Positions 40,309 through 50,006 of a DNA stretch of 64,000 nucleotides are shown one piece after another. The DNA comes from Desmonostoc muscorum LEGE 12446 (GTDB lineage Bacteria > Cyanobacteriota > Cyanobacteriia > Cyanobacteriales > Nostocaceae), in assembly GCF_015207005.2 (NCBI RefSeq), contig NZ_JADEXS020000001.1, forward strand, positions 4,836,001-4,900,000. Direction: 5' to 3'. The notes below the pieces were generated by a model. That model saw only the letters and a list, made by a program, of their open reading frames with translations, did not search any database and had not been told where the DNA came from. The first letter of the stretch is position 1, and each line of letters starts with the position of its first letter. A program made the translations under genes and the position numbers.

Positions 40309-40677
40309 CTAGTCCCCAATCCCTAGTCCCTGTTGATATGCTTGCCAAAGTTGGTGAATAAATCGATTGAGTTGCTGTTTGGCGGCTGAGTCAAGCTCAG
40401 CTTTTGGTTGTTTTGCTAAAAGTTGGCTCAATAAGGTAATTACTTCTGTGTCTAAAGCTGGTTGAAATAAATCGGCAGGCCAAAGGAGGTCAGATGCATC
40501 GCGTAAATCGGTAATTAGGGGAGATTCTTCAATGAAGGTGACCATTAATAAAGGACGCACCCAGCATAACTGACGGGAAACCACAAATTGAATGACTTCT
40601 GCATATAGATTCCTGTCACCATACTTTAAAGAGACTATTTGTCCCGGTTGAAGAAAATCTAGGTTCATGTCTATCAT
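40309..40677 (-). CDS. Hypothetical cyanobacterial protein
   Basis: 122 residues, soluble. The start MNLDFLQPGQIVSLKYGDRN, then LYAEVIQFV, is a beta-rich segment. It is followed by RQLCWVRPLLMV and a helical C-terminus (AAKQQLNRFIHQLWQAYQQG). The last few residues (GLGIGD) are encoded by the GGGGATTAGGG-type spacer repeat, so the original stop may have been altered. The start may be 40677 or the ATG at 40668. The function is unknown. Confidence 0.65.
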   Translation of the reverse strand: MIDMNLDFLQPGQIVSLKYGDRNLYAEVIQFVVSRQLCWVRPLLMVTFIEESPLITDLRDASDLLWPADLFQPALDTEVITLLSQLLAKQPKAELDSAAKQQLNRFIHQLWQAYQQGLGIGD

Positions 40678-40973
40678 TAACGCAGTTTGGGCAGCGACAA
40701 AGTTTGTTTTGTAATTTATTGAATTTAAAACTGAGAATGCGCTACTTTTGAAGAAGCTTCTGTAACATTAGGGTAGCACTCTGATGGTAACGATTTCTTA
40801 GAGGTATGCTTCATGAGTGCCTACGCAAAATTAAGATGACTAATCCCCGACAACAAAGGGTTTCTTTAGCATAGTACCTTGACAGAAATACTATAGAATA
40901 GGTAAACAACTGTTAAGCGATCGCTAGACAGAGGCTTTGTTGTAGTGAATTAACGATTAAAGAGCAAAGAGCA

Positions 40974-41255
40974 GTGTCAGTTGAAACCATTGAAAAGCGT
41001 TCTACGTCCCGCAAGCTCGCGCCTCGCTATCGCGTTTTGCTCCATAACGACGACTACAACCCTATGGAGTACGTGGTACAGGTACTAATAACCACTGTGC
41101 CGAGCCTTACCCAACCCCAGGCTGTTAGCATCATGATGGAAGCCCATACTAATGGAATGGCTTTAGTCATCACTTGCGCTCAGGAACATGCTGAGTTCTA
41201 TTGCGAAACATTGAAAAGTCACGGTTTAAGTAGCACCATTGAACCTGATGAATAA
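40974..41255 (+). CDS. clpS: ATP-dependent Clp protease adaptor ClpS
   Basis: N-end-rule adaptor that hands substrates with destabilising N-termini to ClpC/ClpP. 93 residues. The substrate-pocket motif is LLHNDDYNPMEYVVQVL, and the MMEAHTNGMALVITCAQEHA segment follows. The start is a GTG at 40974. Cyanobacteria have two ClpS paralogues; this one has the canonical motif. It lies 48 bp before the CPBP protease gene on the same strand, with a GTCATTGGTCATTTG spacer repeat between. Confidence 0.93.
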   Translation: MSVETIEKRSTSRKLAPRYRVLLHNDDYNPMEYVVQVLITTVPSLTQPQAVSIMMEAHTNGMALVITCAQEHAEFYCETLKSHGLSSTIEPDE

Positions 41256-41303
41256 TTATTAGTCATTGGTCATTGGTCATTTGCGATCGGTGACTTAATT
41301 GGT

Positions 41304-42134
41304 ATGAAAAAAAACCTTGTCCGTTTAGCCGAACGCCCTGCCCCTATTAGGCTGGGTTATTTTATTGGAATTTTATTGCTGCTATGGTTGCCTTTAGCTG
41401 CACCAATTTACTTACTAGTGAATGATTCAAATTTAGTAAGTATATTGACAATGGTATTATTATATGCATTGTTTATTATTCTCTTGAGGCTGTGGGGTAA
41501 GCGTGTCTATCAGCAGCCCCAAATTCTCCGACATTATGGCTTAAAATTCACGCGGCAAAACGGTGTGGATTTAATGCGTGGTTTGGCTATGGGGATAATT
41601 AATACTTTGATACTTTTTGGGGTACAGGGTTTGTTGGGTTGGTTGGTGTGGCAACAACCAAAAGTTTTCTTGGTGAAAGTGATTTTAGAGGGTTTAATTG
41701 TCGCTTTGGGTATTGGTTTTGCTGAGGAATTATTATTCCGAGGTTGGTTGCTAGATGAATTACAACGAGACTACAGTCAGCCTGTGGCAATGTGGACAGA
41801 TGCAATTACATTTGCAACATTGCATTTTATTAAACCGTTGGCAGTAATTATTCAGACATTACCGCAATTTCCTGCTTTAGTATTGCTGGGGTTAACGCAG
41901 GTATGGGGAAAGCGCTGGCATAGAGGACGCTTAGGTTTTCCAATTGGTTTGCATGGTGGTTTAGTTTGGGGTTACTACATTATTAATGTGGGAAAATTAG
42001 TCAAATATTCTGGTGAAGTTCCTGATTGGGTGACTGGTGTAAATAATAATCCTTTACAAGGAGTGATGGGAGTATTGTTGATGAGTATACTGGCGTTGTG
42101 GATACGGGGGCAATCTCGGCGATCGCTTGTCTGA
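41304..42134 (+). CDS. CPBP family intramembrane metalloprotease
   Basis: Polytopic membrane protein, 276 residues, with several hydrophobic segments. The CPBP (Abi/CAAX protease) motifs are present: EELLFRGWLL (Glu141, Glu142, Arg146), FATLHFIKP (His174) and GLHGGLVWGYY. The family includes prenyl-protein proteases and bacteriocin self-immunity proteins; the substrate here is unknown. The stop codon is the first base triplet touching the 14-bp tandem array. It is possibly cotranscribed with clpS. Confidence 0.88.
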   Translation: MKKNLVRLAERPAPIRLGYFIGILLLLWLPLAAPIYLLVNDSNLVSILTMVLLYALFIILLRLWGKRVYQQPQILRHYGLKFTRQNGVDLMRGLAMGIINTLILFGVQGLLGWLVWQQPKVFLVKVILEGLIVALGIGFAEELLFRGWLLDELQRDYSQPVAMWTDAITFATLHFIKPLAVIIQTLPQFPALVLLGLTQVWGKRWHRGRLGFPIGLHGGLVWGYYIINVGKLVKYSGEVPDWVTGVNNNPLQGVMGVLLMSILALWIRGQSRRSLV

Positions 42135-42327
42135 TAAATCAGACGCGATAAATCAGGCGCGATAAATTAGACGCGATAAATCAGACGCGATAAATCAGAC
42201 GCGATAAATCAGACGCGATAAATCAGACGTGATAAATCAGACGCGATAAATCAGGCGCGATAAATCAGACGCGATAAATCAGGCGCGATAAATTAGACGC
42301 GATAAATCAGACGCGATAAATCGCGTC
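42133..42327 (+). repeat. 14-bp tandem array, 13 copies
   Basis: Thirteen head-to-tail GATAAATCAGACGC units (42133-42314), then a partial unit fused to GCGTCTCTAC. The variants are GGCGC, TTAGACGC and one ACGT, and their pattern suggests block duplication of multi-unit segments. There are no spacers, so this is not a CRISPR. It begins at the CPBP stop codon. The core GACGCGAT recurs in the 35699 palindrome. Confidence 0.95.
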
Positions 42328-42423
42328 TCTACATCAGAATTTTGTGCTGATCTGAACCGTATTGCGCTATAACCTTTGGATGGGAATAAAAACGATCGCC
42401 ATAATTCACCTTGCGCGATCGCA

Positions 42424-42666
42424 CTACGCCACATTTTTGACTGAGATAATTCCCTCACCACACCACTGGATAAGTAGCCATCTGTCAGAATCTTTATCCA
42501 GTGCTGGCTTGAGACGGAAATTAAAAACCTCTTGCCATACCTCTACTCCATACTGGGATACAAAATCTGCCTCCAGTTCTTTGAACTTTTCCCATTGCCG
42601 ATTTGCGATAGCGGTTAGCATAGGAATGATTTCGATAATTGAGACTTGTGCGGCAACGGGTGTCAT
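42424..42666 (-). CDS. Small hypothetical protein, third gene of the DICT operon
   Basis: 80 residues, soluble, with no recognised domain (QWEKFKELEADFVSQYGVEV, then WQEVFNFRLKPALDKDSDRW). It starts 3 bp after the pentapeptide-repeat gene stop and shares its strand, so it is almost certainly cotranscribed with the two upstream genes. The size and context suggest a partner of the pentapeptide protein; this is inference. Confidence 0.65.
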   Translation of the reverse strand: MTPVAAQVSIIEIIPMLTAIANRQWEKFKELEADFVSQYGVEVWQEVFNFRLKPALDKDSDRWLLIQWCGEGIISVKNVA

Positions 42667-42669
42667 TAT

Positions 42670-43308
42670 TTACGTCCGCGTTTCAACCACTGTACCCACC
42701 ACACACGCCTTATCCAAATTAACGCCGCTCAAATTTGCACCTTCTAACTCTGCACAGAGCAAATTTGCCCCAGAAAAATTCGCTCCTGCCAAATTCGCGC
42801 CCCGCAAGTCAGCTTCTTCAAGGTTTGCTTCACTCAATAATGCCCCTTGCAAATCAGCACGACTCAAGTCTGCACCTTTGAGATTTGCCCCAGTCAAGTT
42901 TGCACCGCGCAAGTCAGCACCGCGTAAGTCCACCCCTTGTAAATTCACATTCATCAAGTTCGCACCACTCACAAAAGCACCTGCCAAGGATACATCGCTG
43001 AGTCTGGCTCCCATTAAGTTAGCACCCCGGAGATTACTACCCCGCAAGTCAGCGCCTGTTAAATCTGCTTGCATCAGGTTTGCTCCCATGAGATTCGCCC
43101 GTAAGTCGGTTCCTTGGAGGTTCGCCCCCATTAAATTCGCTCCCTCTAAATGCCCGCCTTCGAGTTTGGAAGCTGCGAAATTTGTACCGACAAGGGTGGC
43201 ACCAGCAAGATTAATTCGGTTTAAATCGAGTCTGGAGAGTTCCTCGTCTTCTAAATTTGCCCCTGGGAGTTGTTTGAGTTTTCCTAATTTGATAGCTTCA
43301 ATATTCAT
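42670..43308 (-). CDS. Pentapeptide-repeat protein
   Basis: 212 residues, nearly all consecutive A(D/N)LXX pentapeptides (ANLMGANLQGTDLRANLMGA and similar), which form a right-handed quadrilateral beta-helix. A short non-repeat start (MNIEAIKLGKLKQLPGANLE) and end (CVVGTVVETRT) flank the repeat. There is no signal peptide. Its ATG overlaps the upstream DICT/HD gene by 4 bp, so translation is probably coupled. Pentapeptide proteins mostly act as protein-binding scaffolds; the target is unknown. Confidence 0.9.
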   Translation of the reverse strand: MNIEAIKLGKLKQLPGANLEDEELSRLDLNRINLAGATLVGTNFAASKLEGGHLEGANLMGANLQGTDLRANLMGANLMQADLTGADLRGSNLRGANLMGARLSDVSLAGAFVSGANLMNVNLQGVDLRGADLRGANLTGANLKGADLSRADLQGALLSEANLEEADLRGANLAGANFSGANLLCAELEGANLSGVNLDKACVVGTVVETRT

Positions 43309-44693
43309 TTGTAGTAAGTACCAATCTCCTCACTTGTCTTGCTGTGGCTATCCCATTGGGAATCAAGTAGCCAGATACCGCTGCTGACTTTGGGTGTCAT
43401 TATGGGCAAGTCGAGTCCCTGTTGTAAACCCATAACTAATAAAGCTAGGGTATCTACAAGTTTAGGGTCAAAGCGGGTTGATTGTTGCTGTCTGCACTCA
43501 TCTAAAGCTTGAGTAAATATTTCTTGGCGATTCTGATCTGAGGACTTTCGCTGATTTATTCGCCACTGAAAGTCTGCCAATAATGCCAAAATTCTCGACT
43601 CTAGGGGAATTTCATCTCCAGCTAAACCTGCCGGTTCACCTGTGCCATTCCACCACTCGGTTTGGTGAGTAATAATTTGGGCAACTGCTCGCAGTCGTGG
43701 CATGGTTCGCAATACCTGTGCCCCTGGTATTAAAGGACAACTGGGGGCTTCTTCTCGATCGTGAATGCTTATTGTACCATAAGTGAGAACGCTTTCTGCT
43801 TTTTGTAATGGATCTATGCGATGCAACAAAGCTGCTAGCCGCAATCTCTTAATCTGCCATGCAGGAAGATCCAAAAGTTGGGCGATCGCTTCCGCAAGCA
43901 CCACTACTTCGGCAGCTGCCATTGGATTAGTAACATCTGCCATATCCAGCAGTTGCGCCATCCGCAAAAATGCTTGAATTTCGTTAGAAACCAAGTTCCG
44001 ATCTAGGGTTTGTTGGCGAAGCGCTGCGGGGATGGATAAATTGTCTTGTTCAGTCTGGAGATAATCGACTACACGGGAAACAACTACACCCAAATTTTCT
44101 AATCTGGCTATAGATGGTATAATCCCCTGTCTATGGGCAATGAGTTTATTCGCCAGTTCTGGGTTGTATTTTTTGATGTGAGCGATCGCTATTTCTGCTG
44201 TCTCTTGCACTAACTCTGGCTCAAATGTCCACAAGCCGTAGAATTTGCGCTCTAAGTCTGATGCTGGGATTCCACTACTGCCATAATCAGCCGCCGATAG
44301 TTCTTGACAAATTACCATTGCTGTGTAATTCGGCGACAAAATAATTAAGTGCCACTCTTGCGCTACTGGATCTGCCGGATCTAATGCTACTAAGTCTACA
44401 TTGGGTAGAAGGCTTGTAGGATGTTCGGCAAAGCCAGCGTCAGGGGCAGCCATGATGGTAATTTCGCGGCTGCGCTGGGCGATGTCTGCATATCGCCCGG
44501 CTTCTTGCAGATACCATTTACCCTGTTGGAAGGCTGTGATGACTAAAGGTTTATCGTCATCTGCTAGGATATGGTCTTCCAGGGCATGGCAGAGGGATAC
44601 TAAGGTATTTTTGTAGTACACCCCGAATCGAATTGGCCTGGTGCTGTGGCGATGAGCTATTTCTAGCTGTTGTAGGATTGAACCTTCTAACAT
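43305..44693 (-). CDS. DICT sensory domain protein with degenerate HD-GYP-like domain
   Basis: 462 residues. The N-terminal part (about 1-155) matches DICT, a sensory module found with cyclic-di-GMP and two-component proteins (RPIRFGVYYKNTLVSLCHAL onward). The C-terminal half (about 190-435) resembles an HD-GYP phosphodiesterase, but the metal and signature residues are altered. LLHRIDP (His291, Arg292) replaces LLHDIGK, and THQTEWWNGTGEP replaces the HHERxDGxGYP pattern. It is therefore probably a non-catalytic sensor or binding protein. First gene of a three-gene operon. Confidence 0.8.
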   Translation of the reverse strand: MLEGSILQQLEIAHRHSTRPIRFGVYYKNTLVSLCHALEDHILADDDKPLVITAFQQGKWYLQEAGRYADIAQRSREITIMAAPDAGFAEHPTSLLPNVDLVALDPADPVAQEWHLIILSPNYTAMVICQELSAADYGSSGIPASDLERKFYGLWTFEPELVQETAEIAIAHIKKYNPELANKLIAHRQGIIPSIARLENLGVVVSRVVDYLQTEQDNLSIPAALRQQTLDRNLVSNEIQAFLRMAQLLDMADVTNPMAAAEVVVLAEAIAQLLDLPAWQIKRLRLAALLHRIDPLQKAESVLTYGTISIHDREEAPSCPLIPGAQVLRTMPRLRAVAQIITHQTEWWNGTGEPAGLAGDEIPLESRILALLADFQWRINQRKSSDQNRQEIFTQALDECRQQQSTRFDPKLVDTLALLVMGLQQGLDLPIMTPKVSSGIWLLDSQWDSHSKTSEEIGTYYK

Positions 44694-44796
44694 GAGTTTG
44701 GGATTTTATGAAAACGAACCGCTTCAGGCGCTGATGGCGCTGAGGAAGAGAGGGGAGAAATTCAAAATTATGAATATCCCCAGATTCTTATGTATT

Positions 44797-46389
44797 TTAG
44801 GATACACCTGCTAGCTGTTTTTCTTTCTTCTCTATTGGTGAAGAAAGTGCTGCTTCTAAGTCCGCACAACCGAGTTTTTCTTCTAAAATATTCATAACTT
44901 CACGGCCGAAGTCGTTGGGATTTTGTTGCCAAGCTTGTAAACAGACTTCTCCAAAGAATGAACCAAGGGGTTCGGGGTTCCAAAGCAGTTTTTTGGCTGT
45001 CCAGGGCATCAGGCTCATTGGATTATACCCTGGTTTGAGGATGCCTTCTTTGAAGGCGTATTCTTCTAAATGGGTATGGGGTTGGAGTCCAATAAAGAAG
45101 ATGGCGGGTTCGACTTTATCAGCACCAAAAATTCGCTCTAGTTCCCGGTGGTAGGCGATGGTTTGGCGAATGGTTTCGGGACGTTCGTCAATGACGTTAA
45201 AGGAGTAGTTGACGGAAACCAAGTCGTTGAAACCAGCAGCTTTTAAGTCACGACAGTTTTGTAAGACGGTTCGGAGGTTGTAACCCATCCGCATTTTCCG
45301 CACGAGTTCTTGAGAACCGCTGGTAATGCCGATTTCAAAGTAGTTCATCCCGGTTTTGGCCATCAAGTCACACAATTGAGGTGTCAAATTGTCGGCTCGA
45401 ATGTAAGCTGCCCAGTGGATGTCTGTCATACCAGAATCGACGATTTTTTGCAAGAGTTCTATTGCATCGTCAATAAATTTGCGTGCGGGGATGAATTGGG
45501 CATCGGTAAACCAGAAGTTGCGAATGCCGCGATCGTATAATTGGCGGATCTCGGCAACTACTTCATCTGCTGGATTGATGCGTACTTGTTTACCTTCGAC
45601 AACCGTATAAACGCAATAACAACAGTTGTGAGGACAACCACGCTTAGTTTGTACACCTATATAAAAGTCTTCCTCTTGCAGATAATAGTTAAATTCTGGC
45701 CAGATGCTTTCGATATAGTCGTAGTTGCAAGCTGTTTTTTCTAGGGGAGTGGGTTGTTCGTGAATTAGCCGTTTTCGTGGTTGAGTTTCTCCCACAACAT
45801 AACAGCGTTCATCTCGAAACTCTCTGCCACTTAAAAATTTTTCCAGCAGAGTTTCCCCTTCACCCACAGAAATAATTGTCCCTTGGGGTAAGCTTTTACC
45901 CAGTTGTTCGTAAAAGACGCTGACTGCACCACCACCTATAACTGTACGGGCATGAGAATGATATTTTTGGGCACGCTTTAAACCGCGTTTGATCAAGCCC
46001 TGGTTACGCCACAGTTCTACATAGTAAGCAATGAAGATTCGCAAACCGCCCAATGCCCCACGTAATTTTAATAGAGGATTCTTGGCGTAGTAAAATTCAA
46101 AGGCATTTTGTAGTGGGTTACCACCACGTCCGCCAACTGGAGCATAAATTTGAATATCCCGCCAAGAAAATACTAGTAGTGTAGGTTTAAATTCATCGAT
46201 ACACCGATCCAAAGCCGAGGTGTAGTCTAAAGGTGGTACTGTTCCCAAATCAAAGATGCGCTGTTCGATGTTGGGAAATTGCTTGTGGACATGATCGCTC
46301 AGGTAGACAACCCCAATAGGAAAGATGGGGTTGCAGGGAAGGCGAACGTAAAGAATCCGATTTTCCATCATGGGTGTTTTGACTGCCAT
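44797..46389 (-). CDS. B12-binding-like radical SAM protein (cyanobacterial, possibly high-light acclimation type)
   Basis: 530 residues. The N-terminal half has cobalamin-binding-like Rossmann features (NRILYVRLPCNPIFPIGVVY, then SVGEGETLLEKFL). The central radical SAM core carries the [4Fe-4S] motif KRGCPHNCCYC and the barrel strands that follow (FWFTDAQFIP). The family is conserved in oxygenic phototrophs. I recall homologues labelled photosystem II high-light acclimation radical SAM proteins, but the sequence alone does not prove that. The start could be 46389, 46374 or 46371; none has a strong ribosome-binding site. Confidence 0.8.
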   Translation of the reverse strand: MAVKTPMMENRILYVRLPCNPIFPIGVVYLSDHVHKQFPNIEQRIFDLGTVPPLDYTSALDRCIDEFKPTLLVFSWRDIQIYAPVGGRGGNPLQNAFEFYYAKNPLLKLRGALGGLRIFIAYYVELWRNQGLIKRGLKRAQKYHSHARTVIGGGAVSVFYEQLGKSLPQGTIISVGEGETLLEKFLSGREFRDERCYVVGETQPRKRLIHEQPTPLEKTACNYDYIESIWPEFNYYLQEEDFYIGVQTKRGCPHNCCYCVYTVVEGKQVRINPADEVVAEIRQLYDRGIRNFWFTDAQFIPARKFIDDAIELLQKIVDSGMTDIHWAAYIRADNLTPQLCDLMAKTGMNYFEIGITSGSQELVRKMRMGYNLRTVLQNCRDLKAAGFNDLVSVNYSFNVIDERPETIRQTIAYHRELERIFGADKVEPAIFFIGLQPHTHLEEYAFKEGILKPGYNPMSLMPWTAKKLLWNPEPLGSFFGEVCLQAWQQNPNDFGREVMNILEEKLGCADLEAALSSPIEKKEKQLAGVS

Positions 46390-46975
46390 CTTGCCAATTT
46401 TCGGGGGAAAGCGAGAAAAATTTGAGTTTTAAGGGGTGTTTTTGTTTTGGTTGCTTTTATTTATCACAACCTCGCTTGACATTAAAGCTGATTATTGATA
46501 TGTGTTAACTTTTTATTCCCAATTCTAGGAATCAAGAAAGTTACTTTTCAGACTAAATGCATGTCATCCAGTGAGGTTTATGAAGATATTTTTCATATAG
46601 CTTTACGATAACATTGAGTTTATTCATTAAGCGACCATCTGGGCGTATTAATCTTGGGAGAGATAAAACAGCAAAACTGAGTTGTTCGCTAAGCTAAAAG
46701 CAAGGGGATCATCGTCAGAATAATGCCCTAATTATCTGTCTTCAACGAATTAAAGATTTTATACTGGGTAAAAATATCTAAAAATTTTACTTATAATGTA
46801 TAATTGCGAAAAAGGCATAAATAATTACAAAATTTTCATAACCATAAATATTTCTTTAGATAGAAATAATCTATAAATATTCAGTTGGTATTCACAGTTA
46901 CAGCAACTGGGGATCAGTCGGTGCTAGGCTTGGGTAGTCTAATGTAAAATTGTGGCGTAAAGCTCCTCAGCAGTT
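46390..46975. other. AT-rich divergent intergenic region
   Basis: 586 bp between the radical SAM gene and the DUF1830 gene. No gene, repeat or terminator was recognised. It presumably holds both promoters. Confidence 0.5.
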
Positions 46976-47371
46976 ATGGCTCAAATTTTAGATCCTCTAC
47001 CACCTGAGCAATCGGGGAAAATTCTCTGCTGCTACATTAATGCCACGAGCAAAATACAGGTAGCTCGCATCTCTAACATTCCCAATTGGTATTTTGAAAG
47101 GGTTGTTTTTCCAGGACAACGCCTAGTGTTTGAAGCTCCGCGAAAAGCTCAAATGGAGATTCACACGGGTATGATGGCAAGTGCAATTTTATCCGATAAG
47201 ATTCCGTGCGATCGCCTGATGCTTGATGAACCTAGCAATTATGAGTTAGATACAGACTCATCATTTGGAAAAGACCCTATAGATACCACAACAATAGTGC
47301 AGCAACTTAATACAAATACCGGAGATAGTATAAAACCCTTACAAATCGCTGGTTTAGCGGCTGTTGATTAA
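46976..47371 (+). CDS. DUF1830 domain-containing protein
   Basis: 131 residues, cytoplasmic, of a cyanobacterial family of unknown function. The conserved core (about 10-80) is GKILCCYINATSKIQVARIS, NWYFERVVFPGQRLVFEAP and CDRLMLDEP. The C-terminal 50 residues are less conserved and polar. It lies 99 bp before the DUF4079 start on the same strand, with a small AT-rich hairpin region between (GCTGAATTCAGCAGCC). The function is not known. Confidence 0.85.
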   Translation: MAQILDPLPPEQSGKILCCYINATSKIQVARISNIPNWYFERVVFPGQRLVFEAPRKAQMEIHTGMMASAILSDKIPCDRLMLDEPSNYELDTDSSFGKDPIDTTTIVQQLNTNTGDSIKPLQIAGLAAVD

Positions 47372-47470
47372 AAAAAACAATTTGGCTCAATTTTTAGGTT
47401 GCTGAATTCAGCAGCCTTTTTTATTTATTGCCCAATGCCCAATGCCCCACTGTCATCTACAATCATTCTT

Positions 47471-47932
47471 ATGAATCTGCCTTCATTTCTTTGGTTGTGG
47501 AAAATGGCCGCCTGGTCGATGGGGTTATCCTTGCTGGCATACCTGATGTTAGCAGTTACAGGCGTTTGGATGTTCCGGGCGAGAACTTCGCAGCAATTTC
47601 CTTTTATTCCGTTATTTATGGGTGGAAATAGAGGAGTGCGATCGCTCCACTATCTCATGGGCATCAGCATGGTAAGTTTAGTGCTACTATTGCTGGCGAT
47701 CGGCATTGTTGGCACTTTGGGTCACTTTGGTTCTTTGGGACACTCGTCACACTTGGCCGCTGGATTGATTGTGGTAGCCTTGGTTTTACTGTCTGCTTTC
47801 AGTGCAACGCAAATTACTCCCAGACGACCTTGGGCTAGACTTTTACACATCGGCGTAAATATTATTTTGTTTGTAGGATTTGCCTGGGTATCCCTTACTG
47901 GTTGGATCGTAGTACAAAAGTATTTACCTTAA
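47471..47932 (+). CDS. DUF4079-like membrane protein
   Basis: 153 residues from MNLPSFLWLWKM, with four hydrophobic segments (about 12-34, 60-85, 95-115 and 125-147) and His residues suited to a b-type haem or metal site (SLHYLMG, GHFGSLGHSSH, LLHIGVN). Membrane families of this kind in cyanobacteria are thought to resemble cytochrome b561-like proteins; that is inference. The frame extends upstream to 47399 through a CCCAATGCCC spacer repeat, so the ATG at 47471 is taken as the start. Confidence 0.75.
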   Translation: MNLPSFLWLWKMAAWSMGLSLLAYLMLAVTGVWMFRARTSQQFPFIPLFMGGNRGVRSLHYLMGISMVSLVLLLLAIGIVGTLGHFGSLGHSSHLAAGLIVVALVLLSAFSATQITPRRPWARLLHIGVNIILFVGFAWVSLTGWIVVQKYLP

Positions 47933-48236
47933 TTTCATTTAACGTATTCATTTCTTTAATAGTGATATTGTTAGCTATAGCAATCAGATTTGAATTGTGA
48001 AAAAATCTAAGTATATGTAGGGGAGCCAGCCGCGTGGGCGGGTTTCCCGACTTGAGCGGACTGGCGTTGTATTACGGCTTCCGTAAGCACCAAAATCTTC
48101 GGATGGTGCGTTAGGCTACGGCATAACACACCCTACAATCAAATATTTCTGACTGTGTTTCTTCAATTATTTGAGTGAAAACACAAATAATTAACTAATA
48201 TGTAAAATTAACTATACAGTAGCAAGTAAAATTACG
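47933..48236. other. Intergenic region with dispersed repeat
   Basis: The central part (about 48020-48135) is a composite repeat with words GTGGGCGGGTTTCCCGACTT and ATGGTGCGTTAGGCTACGGC that are common between Nostoc genes. No gene was seen. Confidence 0.6.
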
Positions 48237-50006
48237 ATGAACGGTCAACCCTTGGACGGGCGTTACGAAATTGTTCAAGTCTTGGGCGGAGGCGCTTTTG
48301 GGAATACCTTTTTAGCAAAAGACCTCAAACGTCCAGGTCGTCCGCAATGTGTAGTTAAGCAACTAAGCTACTCTAGTCCAGATCCCCAAGCCCTAGAAAC
48401 TGGACGCCGTTTATTTAAAAAAGAAGCAGAAACCTTAGAAAAGCTAGGACAGCATAACCAAATTCCCATGCTGCTAGCTGAATTTGAGGAAAATCAAGAA
48501 TTTTACTTAGTTCAAGAATATATTGATGGTTATCCTCTATATCAAGAAATTGTGCCTGGTCAACCTTGGACAGAAGATCAAGTTATCAGGTTATTGACAG
48601 ATATTTTACAAATTTTAGTATTTGTGCATGGACATGGTGTAATTCACCGAGACATTAAACCTGCCAATATAATGAGGCGCTCTTCTGATGGCAAGTTAAT
48701 TTTGATAGACTTTGGCTCAGTCAAAGAAATTGCCTCTCAAATCCCGAATGCACAATTCCCGCCAACAGTTGCTGTTGGGACTCCGGCATATATGCCGATG
48801 GAACAATATCAGGGTTTTCCACAGTTTAATAGTGATATTTACGCATTGGGTATGATTGCTGTCCAAGTAGTTTTGGGAGTACATACGAATGAATTAACAA
48901 AACTGCAACGGAATGACAGTCCTAATACTGGCGAAATTGTCTGGCCTCAGAAAATACAGCTGAGCGAACCGTTAGCATTTGTAATTAATAAAATGGTGCG
49001 ATTTGACTACCGTCAACGCTACCAGTCAGCAAGTGAAGTGCTTGACGATTTGAGTAAAATTGGTCAGCAAGACCGGGGTTTGCGTCTAGATACAACTATT
49101 ATTGATGAGCGAAATCCTAAGCCTCGAAAGCCAAAATTGCCGATTGTGGCAGGGATAGTGGGGCTGATTGCGATCGCTGGAGTAGGATTTGGTGTGTATA
49201 ACCAGCTACCTCAATTTAATGCGACCGCAGCTTTTAACAAAGGGTTGCAAAAGTATGAGAAAAAAGATCACTCAGGAGCAATCAGAGATTTCACTGACGC
49301 GATTAAAATAAATCCTAACTATGCGGAAGCATATTACGGACGGGCAAATGCTCAATTTTACGCTGGAAACTATCAGCGTTCAGTAGAAGATGCAACTAAG
49401 GCAATTGAGATTAAAGGCAATTATGCCGAAGCTTACAGCCGTCGGTGTGCTGCCTATGTTTTATTGCAAAATTTTCAACAAGCGGAAAATGACTGCACCA
49501 AAGCACTGGATAGCGATCAAAAATATGGTGATGCCTACTTCCATCGAGCAAATGCCCGCCGGAATTTGAATAATAAAGAAGGAGCGCTGGCTGATTTTAC
49601 TAAGTTTATTGATCTGAATCTCGACGATGCTCAAGCGTATATCAATAGGGGTGTTCTTTACATTGAAAAGTTCCAAGACTACGACAAAGCGATCGCGGAT
49701 TATAACCAAGCACTGAAACTAGCTGGCACAAAATCTCATATTACCGCGATCGCCTACGACGGTCGAGGCAATGCCCTTGCCGCTCAACAAAAATTACCTG
49801 CTGCACTTGAGGATTTCAACAAAGCCATTGAGTCCAAAGGAGATTTTGCCCAAGCCTACTTTAACCGTGGCCGTGTCTACGCTGAACTTGACAAAAGAGA
49901 GGAAGCAATTCAGGATTTCCAAAAAGCTGACACACTTTGTAGTCAACAAGGGCTGACAAGTTGCTCCAAGCTAGCACAGTCATTGATCGAACAGCTTAAT
50001 CAATAG
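48237..50006 (+). CDS. Serine/threonine protein kinase with C-terminal TPR repeats
   Basis: 589 residues. The Hanks-type kinase domain (about 7-275) has the glycine loop [10 protein letters not shown], catalytic Lys41 (CVVKQL), HRDIKPANI (Asp139) and DFGS (158-161). The activation segment [18 protein letters not shown] is intact, so the kinase should be active. A single membrane segment follows at about 301-322. Then comes an extracytoplasmic or peripheral region of about seven TPR units (residues 335-585, [20 protein letters not shown] type). Substrates are unknown. It stands alone, ending just before tandem repeats. Confidence 0.92.
   Translation: MNGQPLDGRYEIVQVLGGGAFGNTFLAKDLKRPGRPQCVVKQLSYSSPDPQALETGRRLFKKEAETLEKLGQHNQIPMLLAEFEENQEFYLVQEYIDGYPLYQEIVPGQPWTEDQVIRLLTDILQILVFVHGHGVIHRDIKPANIMRRSSDGKLILIDFGSVKEIASQIPNAQFPPTVAVGTPAYMPMEQYQGFPQFNSDIYALGMIAVQVVLGVHTNELTKLQRNDSPNTGEIVWPQKIQLSEPLAFVINKMVRFDYRQRYQSASEVLDDLSKIGQQDRGLRLDTTIIDERNPKPRKPKLPIVAGIVGLIAIAGVGFGVYNQLPQFNATAAFNKGLQKYEKKDHSGAIRDFTDAIKINPNYAEAYYGRANAQFYAGNYQRSVEDATKAIEIKGNYAEAYSRRCAAYVLLQNFQQAENDCTKALDSDQKYGDAYFHRANARRNLNNKEGALADFTKFIDLNLDDAQAYINRGVLYIEKFQDYDKAIADYNQALKLAGTKSHITAIAYDGRGNALAAQQKLPAALEDFNKAIESKGDFAQAYFNRGRVYAELDKREEAIQDFQKADTLCSQQGLTSCSKLAQSLIEQLNQ

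Noticed and set aside
42133..42314. Possible CRISPR array
   Set aside because: The 14-bp units are contiguous with no spacers and no cas genes are nearby.
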